A stretch of 64,000 bases of DNA. Source: Omphalotus guepiniiformis (taxonomy: Eukaryota > Basidiomycota > Agaricomycetes > Agaricales > Omphalotaceae). Under the pieces are notes generated by a model. That model worked only from the letters and a program-made list of their open reading frames with translations. It ran no database searches and was not told the DNA's origin. Numbering within the stretch: position 1 is the first letter of the stretch; every line of letters begins with the position of its first letter. Shown in pieces: positions 21,710 through 34,064 of the stretch. Where the stretch lies: positions 124,001 through 188,000 of the forward strand of contig JAQOOI010000066.1 of NCBI GenBank assembly GCA_028554645.1, in the 5' to 3' direction. The translations under genes were made by a program, and so were the position numbers.

Positions 21710-23183
21710 CAGCACACGCACAGCAGATCTTGGATGACATTGATCGCCGGTAGGTCAAATACTAAGAATATTCTGAGTGCTTACAGTAATGCAATATATT
21801 TGATCTAGAATTGCTGCTACTCCGCCATTTCCAGGGCTCCGTCGTTTTCCTCAAGGTCGTCGATTTTCTCAGTGGACTGGGGATGACTCAAAGGCACTGA
21901 TGAAGGTAGTCTTGGGCCTAATCTACAAGCATGCTCTAATAAATCATGTCCAGGTCTATCTCGCAGCAATAGATGAGTATGTTGAGGATGATGTTATTAA
22001 ATGCTTAAGGGCATTCATGGAATTCTGCTATCTTGTTCGTCGCGAGGATTTGATGAAGATACATTGATCCCTATTCAAGATGCAATTGACCGCTTCCATT
22101 GTTACCGCCAAGTCTTTATCCGTATAGGTGTGCGTGCTCACTTTAACTTACCCCGACAACATTCTATTGTACATTATGTACACCATATCATCGAGTTTGG
22201 TGCTCCCAATGGGCTCTGTTCATCTATTACAGAATCACGGCATATTACAGCAGTCAAGAAGCCCTGGCGCCGATCGAGTCGATATAACGCGCTGAGCCAG
22301 ATGCTCCTTATAAACCAACGCATTGACAAACTCATCGCACTCCGTACAGATCTTGTCAGTCGCAACCTCCTTCCACCACTTCGCAATCCGCTACCAGATC
22401 CGTTTGACATTGGAGTTGTTGATGAGGGTGCTATTGATGGTGAACGGGTTCTATCAGATGTTTTCCTTGCGCTCTCGGGGTAGAACTTTCTACATTGTCT
22501 ATCATAGTCAGATACTGACAATGTTTTCAGAACCAGGGTATCCACGTAATATTCAAGAACTTGCTCTATACATCACTCAGCCATCATTGGTGTATCTGAC
22601 CCGTAGGTTCTTGTTTGCGCAGCTGTATCCTGACATGGATGTGGATGATGTGGATATTTCGGATAGTCCCTTCATTTCATCCAATGTCTATGTGTATCAT
22701 TCTGCCGTTGCACAATTCTACGCTCCAAATGATACATCAGGGATCCGAGGTATGCGCGGAGAGCGGATCCGTTGTACGCCATCCTGGTATGGATATCCTC
22801 GTCGTGACACCGCTCTCGTGACTCGGGATGAGACTGCCGCTGGTTTTCGAGGAATGGATGTTGTCCGGGTATTGTTGTTCTTCTCGTTCACTCATGAAGG
22901 AAAGGAGTATCCATGCGCACTAGTTCATTGGTTCAACCGGTATGGGAGGGTGCCGGACTCCAGAACGGGTATGTGGGTAGTGAAGCCAGATAATCGTGGT
23001 CACAACAAGGATCCTTACGTTGGAGTTGTACCTATTGATGCCTTTGTTCGTGGGGTTCATCTTCTGCCGATCTTTGGCCATAAACCAGTGCCGGACGCTT
23101 TTCACTTTTCCTACACTCTAGATGTCTGTGAAGCATTCCATGTTAATAGTTATATAGATCATCAAGCCCATGATAAAACCTGA
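21710..23183 (+). pseudogene. Plavaka-type transposase relic, C-terminal half
   Basis: The relic starts within AHAQQILDDIDRR and continues PGLRRFPQGRRFSQWTGDD, VYLAAIDEYVEDDV, LPRQHSIVHYVHHI, FGAPNGLCSSITESRHI and KPWRRSSRYNALSQML. After a frame change it reads SSNVYVYHSAVAQFYAPND, CALVHWFNRYGRVPD and AFHVNSYIDHQAHD. This is the standard C-terminal half of mushroom Plavaka transposases. It is 5'-truncated, has a one-base frame break near 22045 and another near 22485, so it is dead. Two short introns are still recognisable. Confidence 0.8.
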
Positions 23184-23733
23184 AGAAAATTGTGTTGAGA
23201 AAAAGACTACAGGCAAAAAGTGTCCTTTTCGGGGAGGGCCATATCAAGATTGTCACTCATTTAAACTGTAAGTTCAGTATAACATGTATAGAAATGTATA
23301 CTACCCACTAGAGCCTGTGAAACTGTATAGGTATGATATAGTAGATATACCGACTACACATCTGATACCGGGCTACAGGGTAAGGAAAGTACTGATGGAG
23401 ACAAAGAAAAGAGACACGAATAGTATGTACCTGTTTGTATAGGTACCGGAATAAAGATGGAACATAGAAAACCCCACTCGGGGGTCGTACGGTAAAGGAA
23501 AGTCAAAGCGTATATACTAGAGTCCATGTTTGTAACTACGAGAGTCCATATATTTCAACATGATGCCTAACAATGACCATTCAAAAGGGTATTCAAGCCC
23601 TGATCTGTGGGAGATATTCTTTAGCGATAAAAAAGCACCAGGGGCAGTGCATACACCTACCAGGTACTAGGATTAGCTCTAATAGAATGCAAGGACAATT
23701 AGTAGCAGCACTGAACACTAGACTAGAAAATGC
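23184..23733. other. no gene; AT-rich repeat-like sequence
   Basis: This contains runs such as gtatagaaatgtatact and a small inverted motif (accccactcgggggt). It may be LTR or other transposon debris. No open frame is of interest. Confidence 0.3.
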
Positions 23734-24105
23734 TCACATTTTGGCCGCATCTTCAATAGTCAAACTTCCACTGTCGACCTTGTTTGCCAGCTGCTCCAGC
23801 TGAGCAGCGGATTGCGCCGGGTAGTAATGGTGCCGCCTCCCCTGGTTAGATTTTATCACCTCTAAGGTGATATGAAACCGTCTATCTGCCTTAGGCACGT
23901 TGAACGTGCTGTGGCAGGAACCGGTGACTACTGCACTGTCGGCCTGCATGAGGCTATTATCTGTTTTGGCCAAATGAAAAATGAACTTTTGCAAATAGGC
24001 CCGAATTTTCGGGCTCTTAGCGTAAACCTTTCCATCCGGCCAGGTTATCGTGGAGAGAGCTCTGATGGACTTAGAAATGGTGGAAGTAGCTTGTTGAGCG
24101 AGCAT
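23734..24105 (-). CDS. hypothetical 123-residue protein
   Basis: A single open frame starts MLAQQATSTISKSIRALST and contains KSPKIRAYLQKFIFHLAK, VVTGSCHSTFNVPKADRRFH and VIKSNQGRRHHYYPAQS. It looks protein-like in composition and has both a start and a stop, but sits among repeats. I recognise no family; it may be a small open frame of a mobile element. Confidence 0.35.
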   Translation of the reverse strand: MLAQQATSTISKSIRALSTITWPDGKVYAKSPKIRAYLQKFIFHLAKTDNSLMQADSAVVTGSCHSTFNVPKADRRFHITLEVIKSNQGRRHHYYPAQSAAQLEQLANKVDSGSLTIEDAAKM

Positions 24106-24224
24106 TGTAGAGTGGTTGATAGTGAACTTTTCTCTTGGTCTTAAGTATTCTTACAATTGATCTCCAGTACCAGATTACTCTCACTGGTCCAGGTTTTAGA
24201 GTTCATACTTAAAGTTCAGGCAGT

Positions 24225-24900
24225 TCAAGATTGAATGGTTGATCTATACTTACAAGCGGACTGTTCTATACTAGATGCTGTTACTTGCAAGCTAGGTGCT
24301 GTACCCCTTGGAATGGTTGAACTATACTTACAAGCTAGGTGCTGTGCAACACAACTCTATACTTACAAGCTGGTGATGGTTCTATATGGAGTGCTGTGTA
24401 ACAACTCTATACTTACAAGCTGGTGACAGTTCTATACTGGATGCTGCGCAACAACTCTATACACTCTATACTTACAAGCTGCACAAGCTGGTGATGGTTC
24501 TATACTGGGTGCTGTGTAACGACTCTATGCACTCTATACTTACAAGCTGGTAACAGCTCTATACTGGGTGCTGTGTAACAACTCTATGCTTACACTTACA
24601 AGCTAATGATGGTTCTATACTGGGTGCTGTGTAACAACTCTATACTTACACTTACAAGCTAATGATGGTTCTATACTGGGTGCTGTGTAACAACTCTATA
24701 CTTACAAGCTGGTGACAGTTCTATACTGGATGCTGCGCAACAACTCTATACACTCTATACTTACAAGCTGCACAAGCTGGTGATGGTTCTATACTGGGTG
24801 CTGTGTAACGACTCTATGCACTCTATACTTACAAGCTGGTAACAGCTCTATACTGGGTGCTGTGTAAAGACTATACTTACAAGCTAGGTGCAACAGTGAT
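24225..24900 (+). repeat. minisatellite of about 50-120 bp units
   Basis: Units built from gttctatactgggtgctgtg, taacaactctatacttacaa and gctggtgatg recur about ten times, with higher-order copies: 24410-24560 and 24712-24862 are nearly identical. No coding potential. Confidence 0.85.
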
Positions 24901-24959
24901 AACAAAGTATGAAAATTCACACCAGGTTTAAACGATAGGGAGTAAGTAGCAAGTGGAAA

Positions 24960-25700
24960 CCTCATTGATCATTGCGCAATGCAAAAGCGTTTACTAAGGT
25001 AGATTTGCGTGATGATTACAATAATGTTCGCATACATGAATGGAAGACCGTGTTTCACACGCGCTATGGTTCAAGTTCTTTCAAAGATCAGGTAACACCG
25101 GTGGTGGCCTCACCAATGCGCCATCAGCGTTCCTGACGCAAGTAGAGTATTAGTTAACGAAGCAGATACTCAGACGGTCACACAGATAGTGGGAACGACT
25201 GAATTATAGTACAGTACCTGACGCAAGTAGAGTATTAGTTAACGAAGCAGATACTGTAAGGTAAAAGGATAAGTACGTGTATGAATGATAAGTAATAGAT
25301 ATACACACCTCAGACGGTCACACAGATAGTGGGAACGACTGAGGTGTTCAGGAATGGGAGACCACATTATATGTGGTCGGCATGAAGCAGAAATAACAAA
25401 TAAGTATCGAGGATACGAAACGTTAGCGACGAATGAGAGAGGCGCGTGTATGACCGAAACAAGTAATCGTGTATCTAAAACCGGAAAGATAAAACAAACG
25501 TTGTTAGTGATGAATGAAGAAAGGAAATATTAAAGGTATACGAGGAGGGCTTCATCTTATTGTACGCAAAGTGAACACGACCTACGCGCCAAGCCTGAGA
25601 AATCAGAATTAAGGACAGTGTCGAGTATCTGGGTGTCACTATCTCACCCCAAGGGGTAGCAATGGACCTAACTCGATACAAGAGTCAGTAGGCTCTGATG
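24960..25700 (+). pseudogene. Ty3/Gypsy reverse transcriptase fossil, rearranged
   Basis: Fragments read [20 protein letters not shown], then [12 protein letters not shown] and, 400 bp further, EHDLRAKPEKSEL and a VEYLGVTISPQGVA-equivalent. All are Gypsy RT motifs in the right order. The catalytic YxDD region is replaced by inserted sequence containing two direct repeats: ctgacgcaagtagagtatta at about 25133 and 25218, and cagacggtcacacagatagt at about 25171 and 25312. It is a dead relic. Confidence 0.7.
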
Positions 25701-25989
25701 CGGTACTGTGAATCGAGTAAGGGCGGCGGCCTAGGTACTATACGTTAGGCCATTACATTAGCGCTTAGCATTCAGCGTGCACCAGAGCGTGACATGTACG
25801 CTGATGTACGCTGGTCCACGCTGAGGGAGGGCAGCGTGAGCTTGCAGCAAGAATAGGGTTTGCATTACGAGCTAGGCTCCTACTGCATATGGTTGAGCGT
25901 ATTTTATGATAAAATTCCCTGTTTTTGCATGTACCCAGTTAGTATGCAAAAATACTCATTAAAGACATTAATTATCATAAAAATTTAAT

Positions 25990-26900
25990 TCACTACTGAA
26001 GTCAAAGTCAACTCCATAATCATCAAGTACCAACTTTAAATCTAAACATCATCCTGTCTCATAAGAGGTTTCTTAACTTTTTGCAAATGAGCTAGAAATG
26101 AGTCATGGAAGGCAATTCTTTTCAATGTCTTCACTCATGGCCACAAAGGATAATTCAACTAAAGCAAATTCCTCCTCACCAAGAAAGATAGTTGCCTTGT
26201 CTAAGGTCAAACCTTGATTCTTGTGAATTGTTATAGCCCAAGCCAGTGTTAGCTCTATTAGCTGTGTTATGTTCAATCCAGTGTCACCCTCTAGTATTCC
26301 ATTTAACTGTTAAGCAATGGGAATCCAAGGAAGATTAACTTCTTCCAGGCCTAGATTGGAGGACCTATACCAAATCTCAGCACAATGCTTGTTGTGAAGT
26401 AATGTTGCCATCTAGTATCCTTCACAATCTACAGCTATACTACAGAAGATAGATGCTCATGCAGAGCATTTGCAGAAGAGATATATCAATCTTTCCTGAC
26501 AAAGTCTCTTACATCATTCACCAGCTTATTTAAGCATTAGGGCTTTAACTTAGAGCTACTAAATATCATAATAAGTCCACAGATTCCTTGAAATCATGAT
26601 TCTATCATCATCAGCCAAAAGGATCTTTTGTCAAATTTGAAATGTTCATCAGGAGAGAGATATTTCCTAGAGTGAGTTCTGCATTGCTGATAACCAGCAG
26701 AGGTAGGTTCATGATCCCTCAGACAAAGGAGCACATCTCTAAACAGCTTATGCTCTGGATTACCTCTAGATTGACAAAAGATTTGAGTCAGAGTAATACT
26801 AGATTTGGTGAAAGAATGATATGTCTGAGAATTTCCAACTTTTGAAAGTGATAGATGACTGTTTGGCTTCTGATGAGTAATGGAGTAGAGAGGAGACACT
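25990..26900 (-). pseudogene. Pif1-type helicase fossil (Helitron-like)
   Basis: On the minus strand, ELTLAWAITIHKNQGLTLDK followed by FLGEEEFALVELSFVAMS is motif V/VI of Pif1 helicases as found in Helitron Rep/Hel proteins (the usual form is AITIHKSQGLTLDK). Upstream on the same strand, NPEHKLFRDVLLCLRDHEPT matches the FREILLRLRDG region of the same proteins. Many stops separate the blocks. This is the 3' end of an old Helitron-type element. Confidence 0.65.
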
Positions 26901-27469
26901 TCAACTGACGAGAGCTGAGCAACTTATTCTCCAAAAAGCAGAGTGAGAATATCACCTACAACTTCATCATGATTTTTTTAGGATTTTGTCTGAGTTTTTT
27001 GAAACAATAATAAGCTGTATTGATACTATTGAATGGAAGGAACCTCTTCCCAGAACTCTCAGGGGAAAAGAGGAAAAGAAACTGATTTATTTCTACATTC
27101 TTAAATCTGCTTACAGCTGCGGCACATTAAAGCTCTGTATTTACTTGTGTTGTGTCGAAATGTAGCGCCGCGCGCGGTGGCTGTGCAACGGATTTTGGGT
27201 CACCCTCTACAATTGGGCTCGCTTACGCTCACCCAATGAAAAAGCTGCCAGTGCGTGTGCATTCACACGCGGTGGTCCCGTGATGGCACGCCATAGATTT
27301 GCAAGTGTTTGCTCTACATCACAAGCTCGTTGACAATGACTCTCATTTCACGCAAGCTTCCTCTCACTCTTCCATCATCTCTCGTCGCCGGTCCACGCTA
27401 TGAAGCAGTCGAACTTTAGGGCCCGAAGTATCGCTGCTATATGTGTTGGTAGGCTGTTTGTGCACGTAA

Positions 27470-28165
27470 ATCTCCTCATATTAGGACCAGACCCCTGGAA
27501 CTATATGTTGATTGTGCACCGAGGGATTCTTCTTCAAGTCAGACTCGTGAACCTGACCCCAGGAGCAGAGTCTGACAGCAAGGATTATTCTGAATGTTGA
27601 ACCAGACCCCTGGAGCACCATACTGAATAGAAGAGTTTCTAGTAGAGTGCATAGTGTCAACTCGGATGTAGGCAACGCGTGAACCAGACCCTTGGAGCGC
27701 GCGTCGAACCTTCGAAGTTGATAAATCATGGGCGGATATGCTTGTTCCGGGGCAACAGGTATGGTGCTGCTTCCGAGTGGTGTGTTGAAAGAAACAGCAA
27801 TGATGGTGAGTTTTTAAAGTTGATTTGTTACCGGATGGCTTACCAGAGCATATAGACTAAATGATTGGGGTTTCCGTTAATCTCTCGTGGGGTATGCTTG
27901 TCCGGGGCAACACATATGCAACACATATGGCGCTACTTTCGAGTATTGTGGTGAAAGAAACGGCAATGATGGTGAGTCCTCGAAAGTTGCTTCATTACTA
28001 GATGGCTTACCAGAGCATATAGACTATGATAGGGTTCCCGATAACCTCTTGTGAGTCCGTTCATCTCTCGTGAGTATTTTTCGAAAGCAAGCAAGGCGCT
28101 CTGTGACAGTCCCTCTTGCCACAAATCAACTCGGCGTTGAACCTTCCCCACCAAGGGCCCTCTCT
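27470..28165 (+). repeat. local direct repeats
   Basis: A motif aaccagacccctggagc occurs three times (27483, 27600, 27682). A 160-bp block (about 27732-27893, containing gaaagaaacagcaatgatgg and ggcttaccagagcatataga) is repeated at about 27890-28055 with scattered differences. A further block (tttcgaaagcaagcaaggcg) at about 28079 recurs at about 29143. No gene can be supported here. Confidence 0.7.
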
Positions 28166-28170
28166 TCAGT

Positions 28171-28847
28171 CATGCGACGCAAAGCATCGATTCATGAGGA
28201 GTATGTCTATCTCAAAATTCCCCTAATTTAAAGCAACATTAGGATCCCTCTATATTTCCAGGCCGAGCCCTGAATTCCTTACACAACTAGAAATATTCCA
28301 TCAAGCCTCCTTTAGGATCTCTCAGAAGAACGAACCTCTTTTTTTCGCGTCCGACTGATCAACCGACCCCTACTTAGATTGCGACGAGACGCTGCCTTCA
28401 ACTGGCTTGTTCGCTCACTTTCCTCGTACCCCTTCCGACTCTACGGCCACAACCCCAACTTCACCCCTCCATGTAGACGCATCCGCTGGAAATGTGTGGA
28501 CAGGAGCTCGCTACACGCGAGCATACGTTCGACCACTATCAGCTTGGTCCGGCGACACGTGCGACGATGTCTCCCAAAACCCCCCCGCTGACCGTCTACA
28601 AACCAAGCGACCCAGCTCATCCCGCTCGCGTTTACCCTCCGATGCGCGTCCTCGTCGTCTGTCTGGTCTATCGTTTGGTGGCACGCTAGGGGATGTGTTA
28701 GCGACGCCCTCTTTGAACGGTACACCATGGAGGTCTCCAAATGAGACAGGCGGCACGCGGGATGGGTCACCAGACGAAGGCGTTAACGAAGAAGCTACTG
28801 CGAAACCCAAGACTCTCCAGGCGGAATCATGTTATCACCTCCTCTAA
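28171..28847 (+). CDS. hypothetical Ser/Pro-rich protein, tentative
   Basis: A start MRRKASIHEE at 28171 can be spliced (gtatgt...tttccag) to PSPEFLTQLEIFHQASF, and the main exon reads FAHFPRTPSDSTATTPTSP to KPKTLQAESCYHLL-stop at 28847. The main exon is disordered and Ser/Pro/Thr-rich with GLSFGGTLGDVLATPS. The second junction is not resolved. No family is recognised; this could be a real small gene or a relic. Confidence 0.3.
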
Positions 28848-29596
28848 CCGCGGCCTTAACCAGATGTACATTTTGTGACAGCAAAGGTTCAAAGCACTAA
28901 TCTAAATTTCAAACCTCTCAGTCAATATCTTTTCACGGTCAAAGCGATTGTTGCGCCGATCGCGGGAATTATGCTGTTCATTCGGTGTATAGTAAAAGCT
29001 GAACGTGTCGGTCCCATTATTCCTCACCCTTGCCCTCATGATCATACCAGGCACTGCCGTGTCTGGCTCTTTCCGCGCCGCTCGACAAATCTACAGTTAT
29101 TCCCACACGGGCACCCAGCCTTCACAGCCGCACTTATTGATGCTTTCGAAAGCAAGCAAGGCGCTCTGTAACAGCTCCTCTTGCCGCAGATGAACTGGGC
29201 GTTGAACCTGTCCAGTGAAGCCTACTTCAGGTCTACTCGAGAAGCTAAGTTTGGTGTAACACCGGAGGCGAATAAAGGCGGAAGAATGGAAGAAGGATGA
29301 GGGTGGGAAGTATACGCGGGCAAATATAAAAATGTTGGTTCGGAAGCTGTATGAAATTCTCGATACTATTCGATTGCGGTAGCCAATACATCCAGAGCCG
29401 CCAGCTGACCGTTTCCGCCACAACGACGACGCTTTGCCAGTTGCTCCGCTCTACGCTTTGACTCTCGCTGACCGGCATAGAGCTCGATAGCGAACTCTCT
29501 TTTTCTTTTTCTCACCCACCTTGCCACATTCCCTCTGCTTGTAGTTTTCCCTTTGATTGTCTCGCTGTCTTTCGCCTCATCTTACGTAGCATACTA
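28848..29596. other. no supportable gene
   Basis: A hydrophobic plus-strand frame near 29010 (PLFLTLALMIIPGTAVSGSF) resembles a membrane or signal segment but lacks a start and neighbours. The block at 29143-29240 is a second copy of the one at about 28079-28150. Confidence 0.3.
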
Positions 29597-30112
29597 GTGC
29601 CTCGCGAGAGAGCTTTGGCGATCAAACACGATGGTTTGTCCCTAGTAAACTCTCGCGTGATTGCTTCGTTCACTCTCAATCTCATCTCTCCGCTCAAGTC
29701 CGCTCAAGATCGCTCTCCAAGAGTTGAATCACAAAACAAACGACTCGTTCATTCTGTGTATGCGCAAGAACCGAACGTAGCTTTGAGTTTCACCCAATTA
29801 GTTGATAATGAAGTCCGAGCTACAGAGACGCTGTTGATCAAGCCGCATTGGAACGAAAGATCAGAGCCTTACACCGGTCGCTTAGCGGATGAAAAGGCGG
29901 GAGAAGATGTTCTCCGAAAAGCGAGTAAAACTGAAACGTCGGATCGAAGTGTTACGCAAACGCCAACCTCTGTTGAAGATTTCGTAACGTGGACATTCAC
30001 TCGGGCTCTGCGTAGGACTTTTTCGCGTATCTTGGACTTTCGCTCTGGCTCTAGTCGTTTGGCTCAAGTGTTATCGCGCTTCAGACGGTGTAGCTCATTA
30101 CTACCAGCTTAA
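29597..30112 (+). CDS. open reading frame of unknown status
   Basis: An open frame of about 170 codons is preceded by an acceptor-like pyrimidine tract (ccctctgcttgtag at about 29530). It includes KASKTETSDRSVTQTPTSVE and ends SSLLPA-stop. There is no in-frame ATG, so it would need an upstream exon I cannot find. The basic, Ser/Thr-rich composition is not diagnostic. Confidence 0.25.
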   Translation: MPRERALAIKHDGLSLVNSRVIASFTLNLISPLKSAQDRSPRVESQNKRLVHSVYAQEPNVALSFTQLVDNEVRATETLLIKPHWNERSEPYTGRLADEKAGEDVLRKASKTETSDRSVTQTPTSVEDFVTWTFTRALRRTFSRILDFRSGSSRLAQVLSRFRRCSSLLPA

Positions 30113-31926
30113 ATCATTTGTAGACCATTTGTAGATTATTTGTAGATTGTTTGTATATCGTAGTTCATTCATTTATTGTAGATCAATTGCATATTGTAGC
30201 GTAGAACCGTTGTATAGCGTAGATCAAACATCTACATTATACTAGATCACTTATTTGGTTTTCGCCGCGTAGATCGTAACTACACCGGTTGCATTACAGC
30301 CAGGATGCATTCTGCATTGTTGGCTATGAGCTGAAGGTAAGAGTCGTCAAAGTCCGGCGAACGGTTTCTCCGGAGAGACGAAGAAAAGAGTGAAAACGAA
30401 GGAAAAGTTCACAAAACTCATCGATGGTATCGCATTTTACCCGACATACTCATCGCGTCGGTTCGTCCTTTTTACATTGACCTGTGTTGTACTAGTACTA
30501 ATATTCCACGAAGAGCGCTTGGTTCACGGAATGGTGATTGAGTATCATGGACTGTAACATCTTGGGGCTTTGAAACTGTATCTATACGTGACCTGTATAT
30601 GCACCCGCGCACTTATCCGACTGACGAGTAGTATTCCGCCTGTTCTTGTCTGAAATATTGGGAGTGATAGTCTGTACCTGGTCAGCAGAGCTCACGCTGG
30701 CCGCTGTACATACCGTGGCCAGCTTGGTGTCCGCGCCGGCTGTTCTCCAGCTAAGTTTACCGTATTCAGACATTTAGCATTTCCTAATGAGCAGAAATCA
30801 CGCTGAAATGCCTCAAGTTTTTCCGTTCATTTCGAGTGTTGGACTGTAAATGATTGGTATTCACTTTCTCGAACCGTTTTCTCCCTTGTTTTCCAGTGAA
30901 CGAAACTGTGTACAATTACTCAACCTTTCTTATTCCGTTCCTATAGGCGAACATTACAGTTGTTCTCACGCGTTTCTGGTTCTAAAGAATCATAGGAATT
31001 GGGTTAAAAGTTCTCATGCGTTTAAGTTAGGCCAAAACTTGATTGTTCCAATTACGATTATTAAGCTTGCATTTATAAAGCGTCACCACACACTTTCTTT
31101 TTCACTTTCCCACCGAAAAAAGCAATCACTCCTGGGTGTGACTTGAACAAGGCTCGAAGTCTGAAAGTCAATTCAAGCTTGACTTCCGGATGGGTGCAAA
31201 CGTTCATCGATGCATCTCCTGACAAGCTTGATATTGTTCACTGGTTCACAACCAATATTACATTCGGTAAATCGGACAAAAATACATACCACATTGCAAG
31301 CATGACCAGACTTCAGGCCAGTAACCTTCGTCCTTCTAACATTAGACTCGAGTGATTCTCAAGGCACAAGCTGATTCAAACGGTCGAAGACCTTGATTGA
31401 ATCTCCGACAGCCTCCGACACATTCATGGCACCTTCGGCAAAGCGGCTCAAACGCTGCCTGTTGCCGTATCTGTGCCGCGCACTTACAACAGCATTTGAA
31501 GGAACACTCGTCATGGATTACAACAATGTAACGGTGGGAAGTGTTGAAGAAATACATACGGGGCAATTCATTGCAGATTCTATGGTGCATAGACGATTTG
31601 AAACGCCAGACGATTACTCCTGTGATATCGACACTAAATCCCTCAGCACCACATAGTAGTAAAAGGCTTTCATATTACCTATATCAGTAATCTAAAGGGA
31701 GTGTAAGTATAGAAATAAGTGTGCAGTATAAACACCATGATACCTCCTCAGCACAGCACCATATAGTAAAAGGCTGAGGAGAGTAAAAAAAACTCGAAAG
31801 GGAACGATGAGATAGTATGTAAGTAATTAGTATGAGTAAAGGTAGTACGGCCTACCATCAGCAACTTCCGGGGTGGGTCTGTTTATACACACCTCTGAAC
31901 CGTTACACGGTACTCCTCAACCAACT
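30113..31926. other. gene-poor region with simple repeats
   Basis: Just after 30113 lies a run of gtagatyatttgtaga-like repeats. The stretch 30850-31660 has only short unrelated open frames. A motif cctcagcaccacatagtagt recurs in similar form 100 bp apart (31640 and 31743). No gene can be supported. Confidence 0.4.
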
Positions 31927-34064
31927 TTAAAGAAAAGTTACAAGCACAACCTCCGTCTCCTGAATATCAACACCAGCCGACACTGCAACATTCTCCACAG
32001 ACAACTCCCCGCTCACTCGACCATCAGCCGTCTCATAAGTTTGTCTTCCCCAAGTAACACCACTCGTGTCGTCCGCGTGGCTAATGTATCCCATTCCAGT
32101 GAGAACAATCGCCGGGCAGATAATTCAAATCTTACTCACCCGATGGCTAACCGCTTGATCGACATCGCCGTCGGTGCATTCCCGGAAAATGTGAAATCAA
32201 GGTGTACGCTCGAGCGACTCGTGTCCCCACTCAAGAAAGCCTGCGAGTTGATAAACACCGCACGCGAGAGGTTACCCCCATCAAAGAACGCGTATCCAGC
32301 AATTCGAGTATTATCGATTGAGATCTCTGTCGCCTTCGTGTTTCCGCCTTTCCCAATGGCCTCGGCGGCGATGATGGCAGCATAATACGCAGGTTGGACA
32401 TGAGGTGCAAGTGGCGTGGAAAGCGTTGTACCGTCAGTGATGGACCTGGTGAGAGTAACTGGTTGAATCTGAAAAAAAAACGTGTTAGGTTTGGTTCCTG
32501 GGGTCTGGAATAGGTAGATCTTGCTCACGAAATTGTACTTGTACCCAATACCTTCATGGAAGAACAGCCTGCTGATACCAATTTGAGGACTGAAGGAAGG
32601 ACGTTAGCGAACTCAAATAGCATGTATGATGGTTTGAACGCACGAGAAAAGAGCATAGTCCAAAGCCCACAAAGCAGCGCCTAGATTAGTTCGTTCATCA
32701 ACAAGAACTGTGATTCTGAGTAAGAGCGCTTATGCTAACCTGCTGTGTTTGATACACCAGGAGCACCCTATAACGTAAAAGTCAAATGATGTCATTATAT
32801 ACGGGAAGGAATTCGTCACATACATGACACGAATAGCTGTTGGTTTCACCCAGGACATAATCCAGCCCTTGAGCGTGAGTAGCTGCGATATCAGGAGAAA
32901 ACGAAGATAGGTTGCTGCGAATAGTCGATTTCGTCATGAGGTCTTGCAATAGACCTCCATTGCCACTGCAAAAGGAGCCACTGGTCGAGAAAAGGAATCA
33001 GAATCGTTCATCGAACACAGATTCGCCACAGTCATACCTGTAATGATGTTCCGAGATGCTAAGATATGTGATGATTAGACCACTAATAGTATATGAGCGC
33101 TTCAAGAGACGCGTACACGGTAATCAACGATCCCGGAGTTGACGACAGAATTCCGTTACTGAATAGCCCTTGAGGAGAGAAGCCCGTAGCCGTGTGTGAC
33201 GAGCCTGCAAATGCACCTCCCTGAAACTTAGTGGTCGAAGTGCTAGAAATCCCAGCAGCTGCAGACACGTTCGTAGCGAAGGGAATCCACCTGGAGAGCC
33301 TCGTAGTCAGATATCAGGAAAACCTTAACAGAGAAAGGGCAGTCGCACTGAGATACGTAGGTAGAGATGTTGAACGATGAACTCCTAAGACCGTTGTTGC
33401 GGTAAAGATCCGCCTCGTTCCCAATCTCCACGAGATCCAACACAATCCCAGCATCTTTTACCGCATAAGACGAGAAAACTTTCGTAATCGACTGCGCTTC
33501 CAGAAAAGCTGCAGTGATATTGTTCTGTCCGAAATTTACGCCCCAGGTGACATGAGTGTCTACAGAACACCAATAAGACTCCCATGTCGGATGAATTCAT
33601 AGTTGAGAAACCTACTTGGTGGGAGAAATTGTGCAGCTTCATAGTATGCATCCCCGACGACAATGGAAGTCGCTTCCGGATACGGTACTGTTGAGGTTGG
33701 TGGCGGAAATTGCGTTTGCGCCTGAGCAGACTATTCAATGCAGGCGGTCAGCAGTCAAACGCGGAAATCTCAGCGAAGCTCTACGCGCCTGCAGCCCTGG
33801 ATTGAAATTTGTGTGGTCTTCAGAATCAGCGCCGACTCTGATGTGGGGAACTTCTCCGGAAAGACCAGCGATGTTCTCGAGTGCATTGAAGAAGAATGTG
33901 TTCCGCGATGTTGCACCGACCCAGTCTGTCCAACGGTCTTGCTCGATTGAAAAGGAGATGAGAGAAGGAGAGATCACGGGAGATCCAGATGGCGCAGTCA
34001 ATGGAACGTTCACTGTTATAGCATGAACAATAGCGGGAAGGGAAAAGACCGCAAACCTCAACAT
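31927..34064 (-). CDS. GH79 beta-glucuronidase, secreted (copy 1)
   Basis: This is an intact gene of about eleven exons and roughly 500 residues. It starts with a signal peptide (MLRFAVFSLPAIVHA). Diagnostic blocks are PSLISFSIEQDRWTDWVG, HIRVGADSEDHTNFNPG, DTHVTWGVNFGQ-like, LDLVEIGNEADLYRNN (acid/base Glu of the NE pair), ISEHHYSGNGGLLQDL, GLDYVLGETNSYSCHG (nucleophile Glu) and SRLFFHEGIGYKYNF. GH79 enzymes remove or cleave beta-glucuronic acid from glycans such as arabinogalactan proteins or glycosaminoglycans outside the cell. All introns are consensus except the first, which has a GC donor (gcgcgt). It is tandem with a paralog at 34997-37108. I see no defects; substrate preference cannot be told. 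Confidence 0.9.

Noticed and set aside
27230..27300. Helitron 3' hairpin (gcgtgtgcattcacacgc) with a CTRR end
   Set aside because: A short palindrome is present, but no matching 5' end or insertion between A and T could be shown, and it is not clearly linked to the helicase fossil.
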